64,000 bases of DNA, taken from the NCBI RefSeq assembly GCF_010548305.1, contig NZ_JAAGLV010000005.1:340348-404347 (forward strand). Direction: 5' to 3'. Source of the DNA: Streptomyces sp. SID13031 (GTDB lineage Bacteria; Actinomycetota; Actinomycetes; Propionibacteriales; Kribbellaceae). The notes under the pieces were generated by a model that was given only the letters and a program-made list of their open reading frames with translations, had not been told where the DNA came from and made no database searches. The translations under genes were made by a program, and so were the position numbers. Positions 9,159-17,515 of this stretch are shown in pieces (the stretch's first letter is position 1; the number at the start of each line of letters is the position of its first letter).

Positions 9159-10106
9159 CTACTGGCCGAGGGCGGTGGCGAGCGCGTCCAGGTTGGCCGA
9201 CATCCAGCCGACGTAGTCCTTGCCGCTCGGGAGCGTCTCGGTCACCGGCACAACCGGGATGTTGTTCTGCTTGGCCGCGTTCAGCACCTTCTCGGTCTCC
9301 GGCCCCGTGGTCTGAGCGTTGTAGGCGAGCACCTTGACCTGGTGCTTGCTGTACAGCTCCAGTGTCTCGCTCAAGACCTTGGCCGGCACATCGCTGTCTT
9401 CTTCGATGGCCTCGCTGAACTCCTCCGGCGTCTTGTTCTGCAGGCCGATCGCGTCGAGCAGGTATAGCGGCACGGGCTCGGTGATCGCCACCGGCTGACC
9501 GTCGTACTTCTGCCTGAGGGTGGCCTCCTGCTGCGCCAGTCCATCGATCTTCTGAGTGAGGGCGTCGGCATTGCGCTGAAAGGTCGCCGCGTCTTCTGGT
9601 GCGGCCTTCGCGTACGCCAGCTCGAGTTGATCGACGACCTTCTTGACCGTAGGGAAGTCGTACCAGACGTGTTCATTGAGCTCCCCGCCGCCTTCGGCCT
9701 TCTTGCCCGAGATGGTGACCGCGTTCAGCACCGTCGCCGAGGGGTTCTTGGCACTCTTCAACATCCGGTCGATGAAGTCGTCATAGCCGCCGCCGTTCTC
9801 GATCACCACCGTGGCCTTGGCCAGCGACAGCTGGTTGCGCGTGCTGGCCTCGTACTCGTGCGGGTCGGCGTCCGGGCTGGTGATGATCGATGTCACCTGC
9901 ACCTTGTCGCCGCCGATACTGCTGGCCAGATCGCCCCAGACGTCGGTCGAGGCGACCACTTTGATCTGCGCTCCGGCGGATGATCCGACCGACGACGGCG
10001 ACCCGGAGGAGGCCGAAGCGGGAGAGTCGGTGCCCGACGAGCAGGCACTCAGTCCCATAGTGACGGCGGCGACAGCAGCGGGCAGGACGAGCAATCTGCG
10101 ATTCAC
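9159..10106 (-). CDS. znuA: Zinc-binding lipoprotein of ABC transporter
   Basis: 315 residues. The N-terminus has a signal peptide ending in the lipobox LSAC (Cys22), followed by a Ser/Gly-rich linker to about residue 47. The rest is a cluster A-I metal-binding protein: VVASTDVWGDLASSIGGD, then DPHEYEAS, NEHVWYDF and a late VLAYNAQT region, with His in DPHEYE and in EHVWYD as likely metal ligands. It captures Zn2+ outside the membrane and hands it to ZnuB. GTG at 10106 is used. A near-palindromic metal-regulator site lies about 36 bases upstream, and znuC follows 4 bases after the stop. Confidence 0.92.
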   Translation of the reverse strand: MNRRLLVLPAAVAAVTMGLSACSSGTDSPASASSGSPSSVGSSAGAQIKVVASTDVWGDLASSIGGDKVQVTSIITSPDADPHEYEASTRNQLSLAKATVVIENGGGYDDFIDRMLKSAKNPSATVLNAVTISGKKAEGGGELNEHVWYDFPTVKKVVDQLELAYAKAAPEDAATFQRNADALTQKIDGLAQQEATLRQKYDGQPVAITEPVPLYLLDAIGLQNKTPEEFSEAIEEDSDVPAKVLSETLELYSKHQVKVLAYNAQTTGPETEKVLNAAKQNNIPVVPVTETLPSGKDYVGWMSANLDALATALGQ

Positions 10107-10141
10107 GACATGACCAATCTGACAGGTTCAGGCGGACTAGG

Positions 10142-10162
10142 TAATGGTAACCGTTATCATTA
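10142..10162. promoter_or_regulatory. Zur-type operator of the znuACB-zur operon
   Basis: A 10-1-10 inverted repeat, TAATGGTAAC-C-GTTATCATTA, with a single mismatch between the arms. AT-rich palindromes with AATGATAA-like half sites are typical Fur/Zur boxes. It lies 36 bases upstream of the znuA start and the operon encodes a Fur-family regulator, so autoregulation by Zur is the simple reading. It is also about 75 bases upstream of the divergent APC permease gene. Confidence 0.8.
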
Positions 10163-10236
10163 TCATATACCTCACTTCCTGGCGCTGGTGCTGGCACGGA
10201 GCAGGCGATCGGTAGTCAAGGCGATAGCTTCTCCCC

Positions 10237-11517
10237 ATGGCGGCTGACGACAGGGGCGGCGGAGTGGAGGAGTTCGGCGGTGGCTTGAGTCGGCGGTTGG
10301 GTGTGTTCGACGCCGTGGTGATCGGACTGGGATCGATGATCGGCGCTGGGATTTTCGCCGCTCTGGCCCCGGCCGCGCACGCCGCCGGGTCGGGCCTTCT
10401 CATCGGGCTGGCGGTGGCGGCTGTCGTTGCCTACTGCAACGCAACTTCCTCGGCCCGGTTGGCAGCGCGCTATCCAGCTTCTGGCGGCACCTATGTCTAC
10501 GGCCGCGAGCGGTTGGGTGACTTCTGGGGCTACCTGGCCGGCTGGGGATTCGTAGTCGGCAAGACCGCGTCCTGCGCGGCGATGGCCCTCACGGTCGGCA
10601 CCTACGTCTGGCCAGGCCAGGCCCACGCAGTGGCCGTCGCGGCGGTCGTGGCGCTCACGGTGGTGAACTACGCCGGCATCCAGAAGGCCGCTTGGCTGAC
10701 TCGGTTGATCGTCGCCATCGTCCTTGCAGTTCTGGTTGCGGTGGTTGTCGTCTGCCTGACCGGCGAGACCACTGACGCCGCCCGTCTGGCCATCGGCCAA
10801 GACGCAACGCCAGGCGGAGTACTCCAGGCCGCCGGTCTGCTCTTCTTCGCGTTCGCCGGCTACGCGCGCATCGCCACCCTTGGCGAAGAGGTCCGCGACC
10901 CCGAGCGAACCATCCCTCGAGCGATCCCCCTCGCGCTAGGCATCACGCTCGTCGTCTACGCCGCAGTCGCCATCGCCGTACTGACCGTTCTCGGCACCGA
11001 CGGCCTCGCGACAGCAACCGCACCGCTGTCCGACGCAGTCCGCGCCGCAGGCGTCCCCGGCCTGGCCCCGATCGTCCGCGGTGGCGCTGCCATCGCTGCC
11101 CTCGGCTCGTTGCTCGCGCTCATCCTCGGCGTCTCCCGCACCACCCTGGCCATGGCCCGTGACCGGCACCTGCCACCCGTACTGGCCGCCATCCACCCGC
11201 GCACCGGAGTCCCCCACCACGCCGAACTGGCAGTCGGCGCGGTCGTCGCCGTACTCGCAGCCGTCACTGACGTCCGCGGCGCGATCGGCTTCTCTTCCTT
11301 CGGAGTACTGGCGTACTACGCGATCGCCAACGCCTCCGCATGGACCTTGCGGCCGGACGAAGGACGCCCACTACGCCTCATCCCCGCCGCCGGCCTACTC
11401 GGCTGCCTGGTCCTCGCCTTTGCGCTCCCCCTCAACTCAGTCCTGACAGGAGCCGCCGTACTAGCAATCGGAGCAGCCACCTACGGCCTCCGCAAAGCGG
11501 TGCGAACCCGTCGCTAG
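10237..11517 (+). CDS. APC family amino acid permease
   Basis: 426-residue membrane protein with about 12 hydrophobic helices. FDAVVIGLGSMIGAGIF (about residues 24-40) is the helix-1 signature of the amino acid-polyamine-organocation family, and YPASGGTYVY (about 82-91) matches the helix-3 region; FFAFAGYARIATLGEEVRDP is the conserved helix-6/loop segment. It should import an amino acid by cation symport; the substrate cannot be read from sequence. ATG 10237 is the start. It is divergent from znuA with the Zur box between them, so some zinc dependence is possible but not shown. Confidence 0.88.
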   Translation: MAADDRGGGVEEFGGGLSRRLGVFDAVVIGLGSMIGAGIFAALAPAAHAAGSGLLIGLAVAAVVAYCNATSSARLAARYPASGGTYVYGRERLGDFWGYLAGWGFVVGKTASCAAMALTVGTYVWPGQAHAVAVAAVVALTVVNYAGIQKAAWLTRLIVAIVLAVLVAVVVVCLTGETTDAARLAIGQDATPGGVLQAAGLLFFAFAGYARIATLGEEVRDPERTIPRAIPLALGITLVVYAAVAIAVLTVLGTDGLATATAPLSDAVRAAGVPGLAPIVRGGAAIAALGSLLALILGVSRTTLAMARDRHLPPVLAAIHPRTGVPHHAELAVGAVVAVLAAVTDVRGAIGFSSFGVLAYYAIANASAWTLRPDEGRPLRLIPAAGLLGCLVLAFALPLNSVLTGAAVLAIGAATYGLRKAVRTRR

Positions 11518-11574
11518 GTCCTGGAAGTGAGCGGCAGTTCCCCGCCGTGAGACAGCCCCGATGTGGGAGATCGT

Positions 11575-11603
11575 GGGCGCGACCGTATGACACGGCCGCG
11601 CCC
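11575..11603. terminator. Hairpin between convergent genes
   Basis: GGGCGCG (11575-11581) pairs with CGCGCCC (11597-11603), extended after one mismatch by CCGT/ACGG around a 5-base loop. It lies between the convergent APC permease and serine hydrolase genes. There is no T-run, which is common in high-GC actinobacteria. Confidence 0.55.
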
Positions 11604-11696
11604 AATCGGTCAGCCGGCGGGCAGGGTGGCTGCCCCGACTGATCGTTCAACCAGGACCTGGTACCGAAGTTGGACGAGGTAAGTCTGTGTCGGTCT

Positions 11697-12680
11697 TCAG
11701 GGTGTGAGGGCGTTGGCGATGGGCCAGGCGCCGGGTGAGGTGTTCGAAAGCACGGTGCAGGTGGTGCCGGTGTGTGGGTCGTGCGTGGACTTGAATGACG
11801 CGCCGGCGTCGTACCCGACCAGGATCGCCGTGTCGGTGCTCTCGTGCAGCCAGAAGCCGAGACCGTAGCGCCTGGATTCCTCGGCGGGTACGTCGCAGCG
11901 TGGCCGGACGACCTCTTCGACGGAATCCACGATGTCGCCGGCGAAAAACGCGCGCCAGAAGGTGGAGATGTCAGCGGCGGTGGTGTGGATGCCACCATCG
12001 CCAGTGGCCAGTACCGGCAGGTGGAAGACGTTCGAGCGGTCCAAACCGTCTAATGGCAGGTAGCCCACAGCCACGTCAGCGGGTAGCTCGTCGGAACGGA
12101 GGAAGTCGGTCCTGGTCATGCCGGCGGGGCGGAGCACCCGTAGCCGGACCAGGTCGTGGTACCCAACGCCGCTGGCCCGCTCCGCCAGCAGGGCGAGGAC
12201 CACGAAACCACCATTGCAATAGCCAAATCGTTCGCCGGCCCGGTACTTGGTGGGATGCCCGTCCAGCAAGGGCAGGAAAGCCTCGGTAGTAGTCAACTCC
12301 TGCGCCGCTCCGACGAAGTAGTCGGTGATCTCGCCGTCAGCCTCTTCGTCCAAGTAGTCGCCGATACCAGAGGTATGCGTGAGTAGATGTTCGACGGTCA
12401 CATCGTCCGCGATCAGCGGCAGATCCTTGCCGAGCAGGGATCTGGCTGTGGTACTCAGCTCCAGCACACCGTCCTGCACCAGCGACACCACCGCCAGAGC
12501 GGTAAACCCCTTACTGCCACTAGCGATACCGAACCTGGTATCCAGCGAGTTCGGCACCTGGTACGCACGGTTGGCCAGTCCATACGCCTTCGCGAACTCG
12601 ACCTCACCGCCCCGATCAATCCAGACCACCCCAGAAAACCCGGTCTCCTCAGCGACCCTGTCAATCTCCCCCTGCACCAT
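11697..12680 (-). CDS. Beta-lactamase-fold serine hydrolase
   Basis: 327 residues of the class C beta-lactamase/DD-peptidase-like family. The catalytic SxxK is SGSKG at about residues 54-58, the YxN motif is YCN at about 153-155, and the HTSGIGDY segment (about 106-113) is a typical conserved region. No signal peptide is seen at the N-terminus (MVQGEIDRVAEETGF), so it is probably cytoplasmic, more like esterases or D-amino-acid peptidases of this family than a periplasmic lactamase. ATG 12680 is used. It is separated by 60 bases from the WYL regulator gene behind it on the same strand. Confidence 0.82.
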   Translation of the reverse strand: MVQGEIDRVAEETGFSGVVWIDRGGEVEFAKAYGLANRAYQVPNSLDTRFGIASGSKGFTALAVVSLVQDGVLELSTTARSLLGKDLPLIADDVTVEHLLTHTSGIGDYLDEEADGEITDYFVGAAQELTTTEAFLPLLDGHPTKYRAGERFGYCNGGFVVLALLAERASGVGYHDLVRLRVLRPAGMTRTDFLRSDELPADVAVGYLPLDGLDRSNVFHLPVLATGDGGIHTTAADISTFWRAFFAGDIVDSVEEVVRPRCDVPAEESRRYGLGFWLHESTDTAILVGYDAGASFKSTHDPHTGTTCTVLSNTSPGAWPIANALTP

Positions 12681-12740
12681 TCCCGCAGATTAACCCCAGC
12701 CCCACACCAATGCCAGAACAGCCATGCGCTCGTGCCGGTC

Positions 12741-13688
12741 TCAGCCGTATCGCTCGACGAGCGCGTTGCCGATCGAGGTCAGGTGGTCTCGCACACCCGG
12801 AGGGCCGGTCACCTCGAGCCATTCGACCAGCCCGGCAAGCTCGCCGGCGAGCGCGTACTCGTTGTAACCGCGGATCACGACCTCGATGCGGCCGTCGGTC
12901 GTGGATCCTCCCACCTCGAGCCGACTGCCGAGCATCATCCGGAGCAGGCCCATCCCGTCGGGCGCGCATACCGCCTGGATCTCGAGGGGCGTTCGCCTGC
13001 GCTCGACCTCGTCGGCGATCTCGCGCCAGCTCTCGGCAAGGTCGAAGTCCTCGGGTCGGTGCACGGGATCGTCGGTCGGGTCGGCGGACGACACGCGGTC
13101 GATCCGGAAGGTCCGCCGGCCGGCCTCGGTGTTGGAGACGAGGTACCACGACGGACCTTTGGCGACGATGCCCAGCGGGTGGACCGTTCTCCCGGTTTCC
13201 CCACCTTTGCCGTCAACGTAGCCGAGCCGCACCTGGACGCCGCGGATCACCGCGTCCTGGAGTTCGTCGAGGAAGCGCGGTGGTCGGGGCTCGACCCGGC
13301 TCGACCCCCATCGTTGCGGGTCCATGACCAAGGACGACGCTGCTGCCTCGGCCTGCACCCGGAAGGGCTCCGGCAGGGCATGGACGAGTTTGCGCAGAGC
13401 TGCTTTCACGGCCGGAGTCGCAGCCGAGGCCTGGCCAGCGACCAGAAACAGGGCGCGGGCCTCGCTCGCGGTCAACCCGGACAGGTCGGTGCGGGCGCCG
13501 CCCACGAGGCGCCAGCCGCCGCCTCGACCCTGCATGGAATACACAGGCACCCCGGCCATGGCCAGGGCATCGAGATCGCGGCGGGCGGTGCGCTCGGAGA
13601 CCTCCAGCTCCCGGGCGACCTCTACTGCTGTCACCTGCTCGCGCCGTTGCAGCAAGAGGAGGGTCGCCACCAGCCGGTCGGTTCGCAT
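12741..13688 (-). CDS. HTH-WYL (YafY-like) transcriptional regulator
   Basis: 315 residues from ATG 13688 (MRTDRLVATLLLLQ). An N-terminal HTH of the DeoR/HTH-11 type occupies about residues 1-60 (VTAVEVARELEVSERTARRDLDAL). A WYL domain follows around residues 125-210, with SWYLV and the basic FRIDRV strand that binds nucleic acid or small ligands. Upstream in-frame starts (ATG 13718, TTG 13742) exist but MRTDRL is the usual beginning of the family. Such regulators commonly control a divergently transcribed neighbour; here the divergent position holds only a 31-codon ORF (13752-13847) before the epoxide hydrolase, so the original target may be lost. Confidence 0.85.
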   Translation of the reverse strand: MRTDRLVATLLLLQRREQVTAVEVARELEVSERTARRDLDALAMAGVPVYSMQGRGGGWRLVGGARTDLSGLTASEARALFLVAGQASAATPAVKAALRKLVHALPEPFRVQAEAAASSLVMDPQRWGSSRVEPRPPRFLDELQDAVIRGVQVRLGYVDGKGGETGRTVHPLGIVAKGPSWYLVSNTEAGRRTFRIDRVSSADPTDDPVHRPEDFDLAESWREIADEVERRRTPLEIQAVCAPDGMGLLRMMLGSRLEVGGSTTDGRIEVVIRGYNEYALAGELAGLVEWLEVTGPPGVRDHLTSIGNALVERYG

Positions 13689-13876
13689 GCCGACAACATT
13701 TTCAGATAAACCGGTCATGGGGTGACCGCTTTCGGTCGGCAAGATGGCGACATGACCTCACCGACGAGTCCCACTACCCACGACCGTATCGGCCCTCGGC
13801 CGCTCCGGAGTGCGCCGACGCCATCTTCGGGCACCTTCGTCGCCTGATCACCCGAAATAGATAAAGAGGAAGTACG

Positions 13877-14821
13877 ATGTTTGATCCAGCCGATTTTCCC
13901 GAGCCCACCCTAATTTCCGTCAACGGCGTGGAACTCGAAGTCTTCGAAGCAGGCCGAGAAAATGCAGGAAAGCCCATTGTGCTCTGTCACGGCTGGCCGG
14001 AACATGCCTTTTCTTGGCGCCATCAGATGCCCGCCCTTGCCGCGGCGGGTTATCACGTCATCGTCCCGAATCAGCGGGGTTATGGCAACTCGTCCCGGCC
14101 GGCCGAAGTGACGGCGTACGACATCGAACACTTGTCGGGTGATCTCGTCGCACTTCTCGATCACTACGGATACGAAGATGCCACCTTCGTCGGTCATGAT
14201 TGGGGTGCAATGGTCGTCTGGGGACTGACCTTGCTGCATCCACACCGTGTGAATTCAGTGATCAACCTGAGCTTGCCTTACCAAGAGCGCGGAGAAAAGC
14301 CCTGGATCGAATTCATGGAAGAAATACTTGGCGGCGACTTCTATTTTGTCCACTTCAATCGGCAGCCAGGCGTCGCGGACGCCGTATTGGAAGAGAATAC
14401 GTTCCGGTTCCTCCACAACATGTACCGAAAAAACGCGCCACTCGGAGCGCCAGCACCGGGAATGGTGATGATCAATCTCGCCAACGCAGAAACACCACTG
14501 GGCGAGCCCTTGATGAGCGACAGCGAACTGGCTGTTTTCGTCTCCGCCTTCGAATCATCAGGATTCACGGGCAGCATCAACTGGTACCGGAACCTTGACC
14601 GCAACTGGCGCTTGCTGGCGGACGCGAACCCGATCATCCAACAGCCCGCACTCATGATCTATGGCGACCGGGATGCGATCCAGAGGTCTGAAAACCTGAC
14701 AGAGTTCGTACCCAATGTGGAAGTGGTCACCCTGGATTGCGGTCATTGGATCCAGCAAGAAAAGCCAGAAGAAACAAACCAAGCGCTCCTAAAGTGGCTG
14801 GACCAGCGGGACGCCACCTAG
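13877..14821 (+). CDS. Alpha/beta hydrolase, epoxide hydrolase type
   Basis: 314-residue hydrolase. The oxyanion-hole motif HGWPE is at residues 39-43 and the nucleophile elbow GHDWG at 106-110 (Asp108), both typical of soluble epoxide hydrolases; the catalytic His is in CGHWIQQE near residue 295. A cap region between about 140 and 240 contains Tyr residues (NWYRNLDRNW) that could be the epoxide-activating pair. A haloalkane dehalogenase is the close alternative. AGAGGAAGTACG before ATG 13877 is the ribosome site. Base composition is clearly lower in G+C than the chromosome around it, with frequent A/T third positions, which suggests acquisition. It ends 15 bases before the left repeat of the island. 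Confidence 0.87.
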   Translation: MFDPADFPEPTLISVNGVELEVFEAGRENAGKPIVLCHGWPEHAFSWRHQMPALAAAGYHVIVPNQRGYGNSSRPAEVTAYDIEHLSGDLVALLDHYGYEDATFVGHDWGAMVVWGLTLLHPHRVNSVINLSLPYQERGEKPWIEFMEEILGGDFYFVHFNRQPGVADAVLEENTFRFLHNMYRKNAPLGAPAPGMVMINLANAETPLGEPLMSDSELAVFVSAFESSGFTGSINWYRNLDRNWRLLADANPIIQQPALMIYGDRDAIQRSENLTEFVPNVEVVTLDCGHWIQQEKPEETNQALLKWLDQRDAT

Positions 14822-14835
14822 CACCTCGTCAAGCA

Positions 14836-15058
14836 GACTGGCTGCAATCTTCTCTTTGAGATCTCACATAGCAGTCACGGAGCAGGCCGCCGTACGCTCC
14901 CCCATTACCTCGCGGGAGCCGGACGGCGGCCTGTCTGCCGGAGAGCCTGGAATTGGTCTCTGGCCTGCGGAAACGTCAGCGGATTCGCATGCCTGAGATG
15001 GCGCGGGAGATGACCAGGCGCTGGATTTCACTGGTGCCTTCGAAGATGGTGTAGATCT
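14836..15058. repeat. Left direct repeat (attachment-site-like)
   Basis: Aligns without gaps to 20362-20584 at a constant offset of 5526 bases. Positions 14964-15058 are identical over 95 bases; positions 14836-14963 match at about 107 of 128 by eye. It contains a diverged copy of the integrase C-terminal codons, the hairpin around 14883-14934 and a copy of the fadE 3' end. The sharp change from 84% to 100% identity is notable. Confidence 0.88.
14976..15058 (-). pseudogene. Acyl-CoA dehydrogenase 3' fragment (att remnant)
   Basis: Encodes the last 27 residues (IYTIFEGTSEIQRLVI and on to the stop) of the acyl-CoA dehydrogenase at 20502-21833, identical in DNA over this stretch. Immediately beyond 15058 the homology stops and the frame runs into unrelated Arg-rich sequence, so this is not a gene. 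It is the second copy of the chromosomal half of the attachment site. Confidence 0.85.
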
Positions 15059-15581
15059 CCTCCAGCCTCGCGGACGGTTCGCGCCGAAGGCGCCGAATCC
15101 GCGTCTGACCTGCGCGTCTATCTCTCAACGTTGCTCGGCCGTAATCGTCGTTTGTCATCGTCTCACGGAACTGCAACGGAGAAGCTACTTGCCTACAGCA
15201 ACCTTTGAGCGACAATGTAGGAAACGATCAAACCCTAGGTGAGGCAGTTATGGAACGTCTTTACGGCAGAGGCGAAGGATGCGTGGACACCCGGCCGCGA
15301 CGGTCCGGTCAAGTTGTGCGCCGGCTCCGATGCCGCCGACCGACTGCCCAGGATCATCGATAACCGTGACCTCGTCGGCCCGGAACGACGCGCTCGATGC
15401 GGCAGAACGGCACTCGTGGCCATCCAGCTCGTGCAGCCTCACTCCGGGATCTCAGCACGTCGAACTCGCAGCCTGGCGAAGACGGGGCGAAGCCATGACA
15501 ACATTCTGAAGAAGCAGGGCCGGTATGCCTCGGATCTTGTCGGCTACCGCCTGCGAAGTCTGCTGAGCCCCTCATCCGGCA
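15059..15581. other. Island DNA without a recognisable gene
   Basis: About 520 bases with several overlapping short ORFs on both strands, none with codon usage, a ribosome site or a motif that I can support. Probably decayed island sequence. Confidence 0.5.
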
Positions 15582-16158
15582 ATGCAGAGTGAGCCTTTCC
15601 CGGATCCACCCATGACGGAATGCGTTAGAGCTACTCGCGAGCTCGCCTGCGTGAAGCTCGACGATCAGTGGATCTCTCGCTCGGAACGCACCTGGCAGTT
15701 TGCGACCGCGCTCGCCGCTCGTGACAGCAAAACACTTGAACCAGACTCCTCTACGTCGCTTCACTGCTGCGCGGCACCGGGCTGCTGACCGGACGATGGA
15801 CTTCGCGGTACTGGGCGCCGCGAACGCCCTGTCCACCGCGCAGGAGGCCGGCCTGGACGAGCGCCGTTCCAAGGTCGTTGCCCAGGCGACCTCCAGCCAC
15901 CTCTCGATCCATCCTGGGAACGGACTCGGCGGGTACCTCCTGACGGGTTCGTTGCTGGACGCAATTGGCGATCACGTCCGGCATCTCGATCGCTGACTGG
16001 TGGACAAGGTGCGCGACGACTGGCCCCGACCCAGGTTCCAGGGCGAACTGCGGCGCCGATGGGTCCAGGAGTGCACCCTGTTCCCCAACGGTCGAGCCGC
16101 CAACGCCCGGATCCGAGGCTTCACGCTCGCGACGTACGCCGCACCCCTGCGTCGCTAG
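15582..16158 (+). pseudogene. Broken HD-domain phosphohydrolase gene
   Basis: Three reading frames together resemble one small HD-domain protein (cyanamide-hydratase-like group). Frame 3 gives a start-like PDPPMTECVRATRELA and SERTWQFATALAARD; frame 2 near 15746 gives LLYVASLLRGTGLL, where intact relatives have LLHDxGL; frame 1 from about 15790 gives FAVLGAANAL and HLSIHPGNGLGGY. Frame 1 then meets an in-frame TGA at 15994-15996 and continues as DDWPRPRFQGELRRR to a stop at 16158. The HD pair itself is replaced by RG. At least two frameshifts and one nonsense codon are therefore needed, so it is dead. Family assignment is by eye from spacing and motif similarity. Confidence 0.6.
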
Positions 16159-16180
16159 CGCGCCTCCACGAAACCACCGA

Positions 16181-17230
16181 CTACATCGGGGCGCCAACTC
16201 CTTCTCGCCGACCCTCGCTGTCATCCGGCTCTGGTCCTGGACCGCCGCCGGCCGGCCCCGCTTCTCGGCCGTCGCCGTCCAAGCCGGCGGCGGGCGCAAC
16301 TGGTGGCATCAACGACCAGTGGTCGTAGGTCTGCAGCAGCCAGAACGTGCCGAACAGGAGGATCAACGTCCCCTCGACCAGCAAGACCCAGTAGTCGCTC
16401 CCCGTCGCGGCGATCACCGGAATCGAGAGGATCATGGCGTAGCCAACCACTGCGTCCCGATCTTTCAGGGCGGCCCTCACTCGTGCTCCCCGCGTTCGCT
16501 CCTCATCGGTGCGCGTACGTTCGTAGGCGCTTGCGAACACCACAACGATGACGCAGGCGAAGAACAGGATCGCAGCGGAAAAGTGAGCGCGTCGGTAGAG
16601 AAGGTCGGGGTCCATGAAGAACACGATCACACCGACGAGCCACGTCGCGAGCGCCAGGAGGTACGAGGACAGATATGCCGCCTTGGCAGACTTCGACTGC
16701 CCCGAGGACCACGGGCGCATGCGTCGGGACAAAACCGTGAGCGCGAGCCCGAGCAGGACCACCACAAGGACGGCGCCCATATTGTTGTCGATCGCTTCAT
16801 GAGCAGCCTTGATCACATCGTCGTCGACCGGCGCCGCTTGCCCTTCAGTCGGCCTCGTACCCGTGTCGCTCACAACGCTGCACCTGGTCGCCCTGGACGC
16901 GGGGACGAAGGCGACGACCGGCGCAAGCAGGCCGGCGAGATTCAAGAAGGCGTCCTCGGCGGCATTGCGACCCCAGAGCGCCACCATGCACACGCCGATG
17001 GCGACGAGCGCACCCACGAACACCAATTGGACCGGCGTGTAGTAGTAGGCGCTGATCGACTTCTGGAAGCACCAGTCAGCCGAGAACCACTCAATCACCA
17101 GCGCGACCCCCAGGGCCACAATCACGGCTACCACCGACAGTCGCAGGTAGTTGTACGTCCTCTCCTCGACGTCTCCGTCGTTCGTGACGCGCGGCGCCGG
17201 CGGCACGTCTCGACCTTTGAACGTTTGCAT
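16181..17230 (-). CDS. Unknown multi-pass membrane protein A of the island
   Basis: 349 residues from ATG 17230, chosen because AAGGGGGAAG lies just upstream; the frame stays open further upstream without a better start. Not recognised with confidence. About seven hydrophobic helices: residues 29-49, 64-84, 92-110, 150-170, 190-210, 222-243 and 275-310. A conserved-looking segment SISAYYYTPVQLVFVGALVAIG lies between helices 1 and 2, and an Arg/Glu-rich loop follows helix 6. The C-terminus is a Gly/Pro/Asp-rich tail of about 40 residues, presumably cytoplasmic. It lies between the HD pseudogene and membrane protein B on the same strand; function unknown. Confidence 0.72.
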   Translation of the reverse strand: MQTFKGRDVPPAPRVTNDGDVEERTYNYLRLSVVAVIVALGVALVIEWFSADWCFQKSISAYYYTPVQLVFVGALVAIGVCMVALWGRNAAEDAFLNLAGLLAPVVAFVPASRATRCSVVSDTGTRPTEGQAAPVDDDVIKAAHEAIDNNMGAVLVVVLLGLALTVLSRRMRPWSSGQSKSAKAAYLSSYLLALATWLVGVIVFFMDPDLLYRRAHFSAAILFFACVIVVVFASAYERTRTDEERTRGARVRAALKDRDAVVGYAMILSIPVIAATGSDYWVLLVEGTLILLFGTFWLLQTYDHWSLMPPVAPAAGLDGDGREAGPAGGGPGPEPDDSEGRREGVGAPM

Positions 17231-17515
17231 GGCTTCCCCCTTGCTAATGACCCGCGACGTCATCGGTCGGCAGGACAGCTCACACCGGCAGGCATCGGAC
17301 GGAGAGTCGGCCGGCTGTTGGAATTGGCGCCCTTCCCCAGGGTCGTCGCCGTGCAGCTCGACGGTTTCCGTCGTCGTGCGCGACAAGCCGGGCGTCGTTC
17401 CCCCGGACCCGTGATCCCGCTGGGTGCAGAGGTCGTCCTCAATCTGCTGGACTCTGGCTTCTGTTCAATAATACGCTCTAAGCACCGACTCGAGACAGAG
17501 CGATATAGACATTAT

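Noticed and set aside
13752..13847. 31-codon ORF divergent from the WYL regulator
   Set aside because: Pro/Ser/Thr-rich, without a ribosome site or recognisable motif; more likely a remnant or chance frame.
14836..15058. tRNA gene as attachment site
   Set aside because: Neither repeat copy folds as a tRNA; the repeat is the fadE 3' end.
15239..15592. 117-codon + strand ORF in the island
   Set aside because: No ribosome site, no motif, and overlapping frames on both strands of similar length; composition does not favour it.
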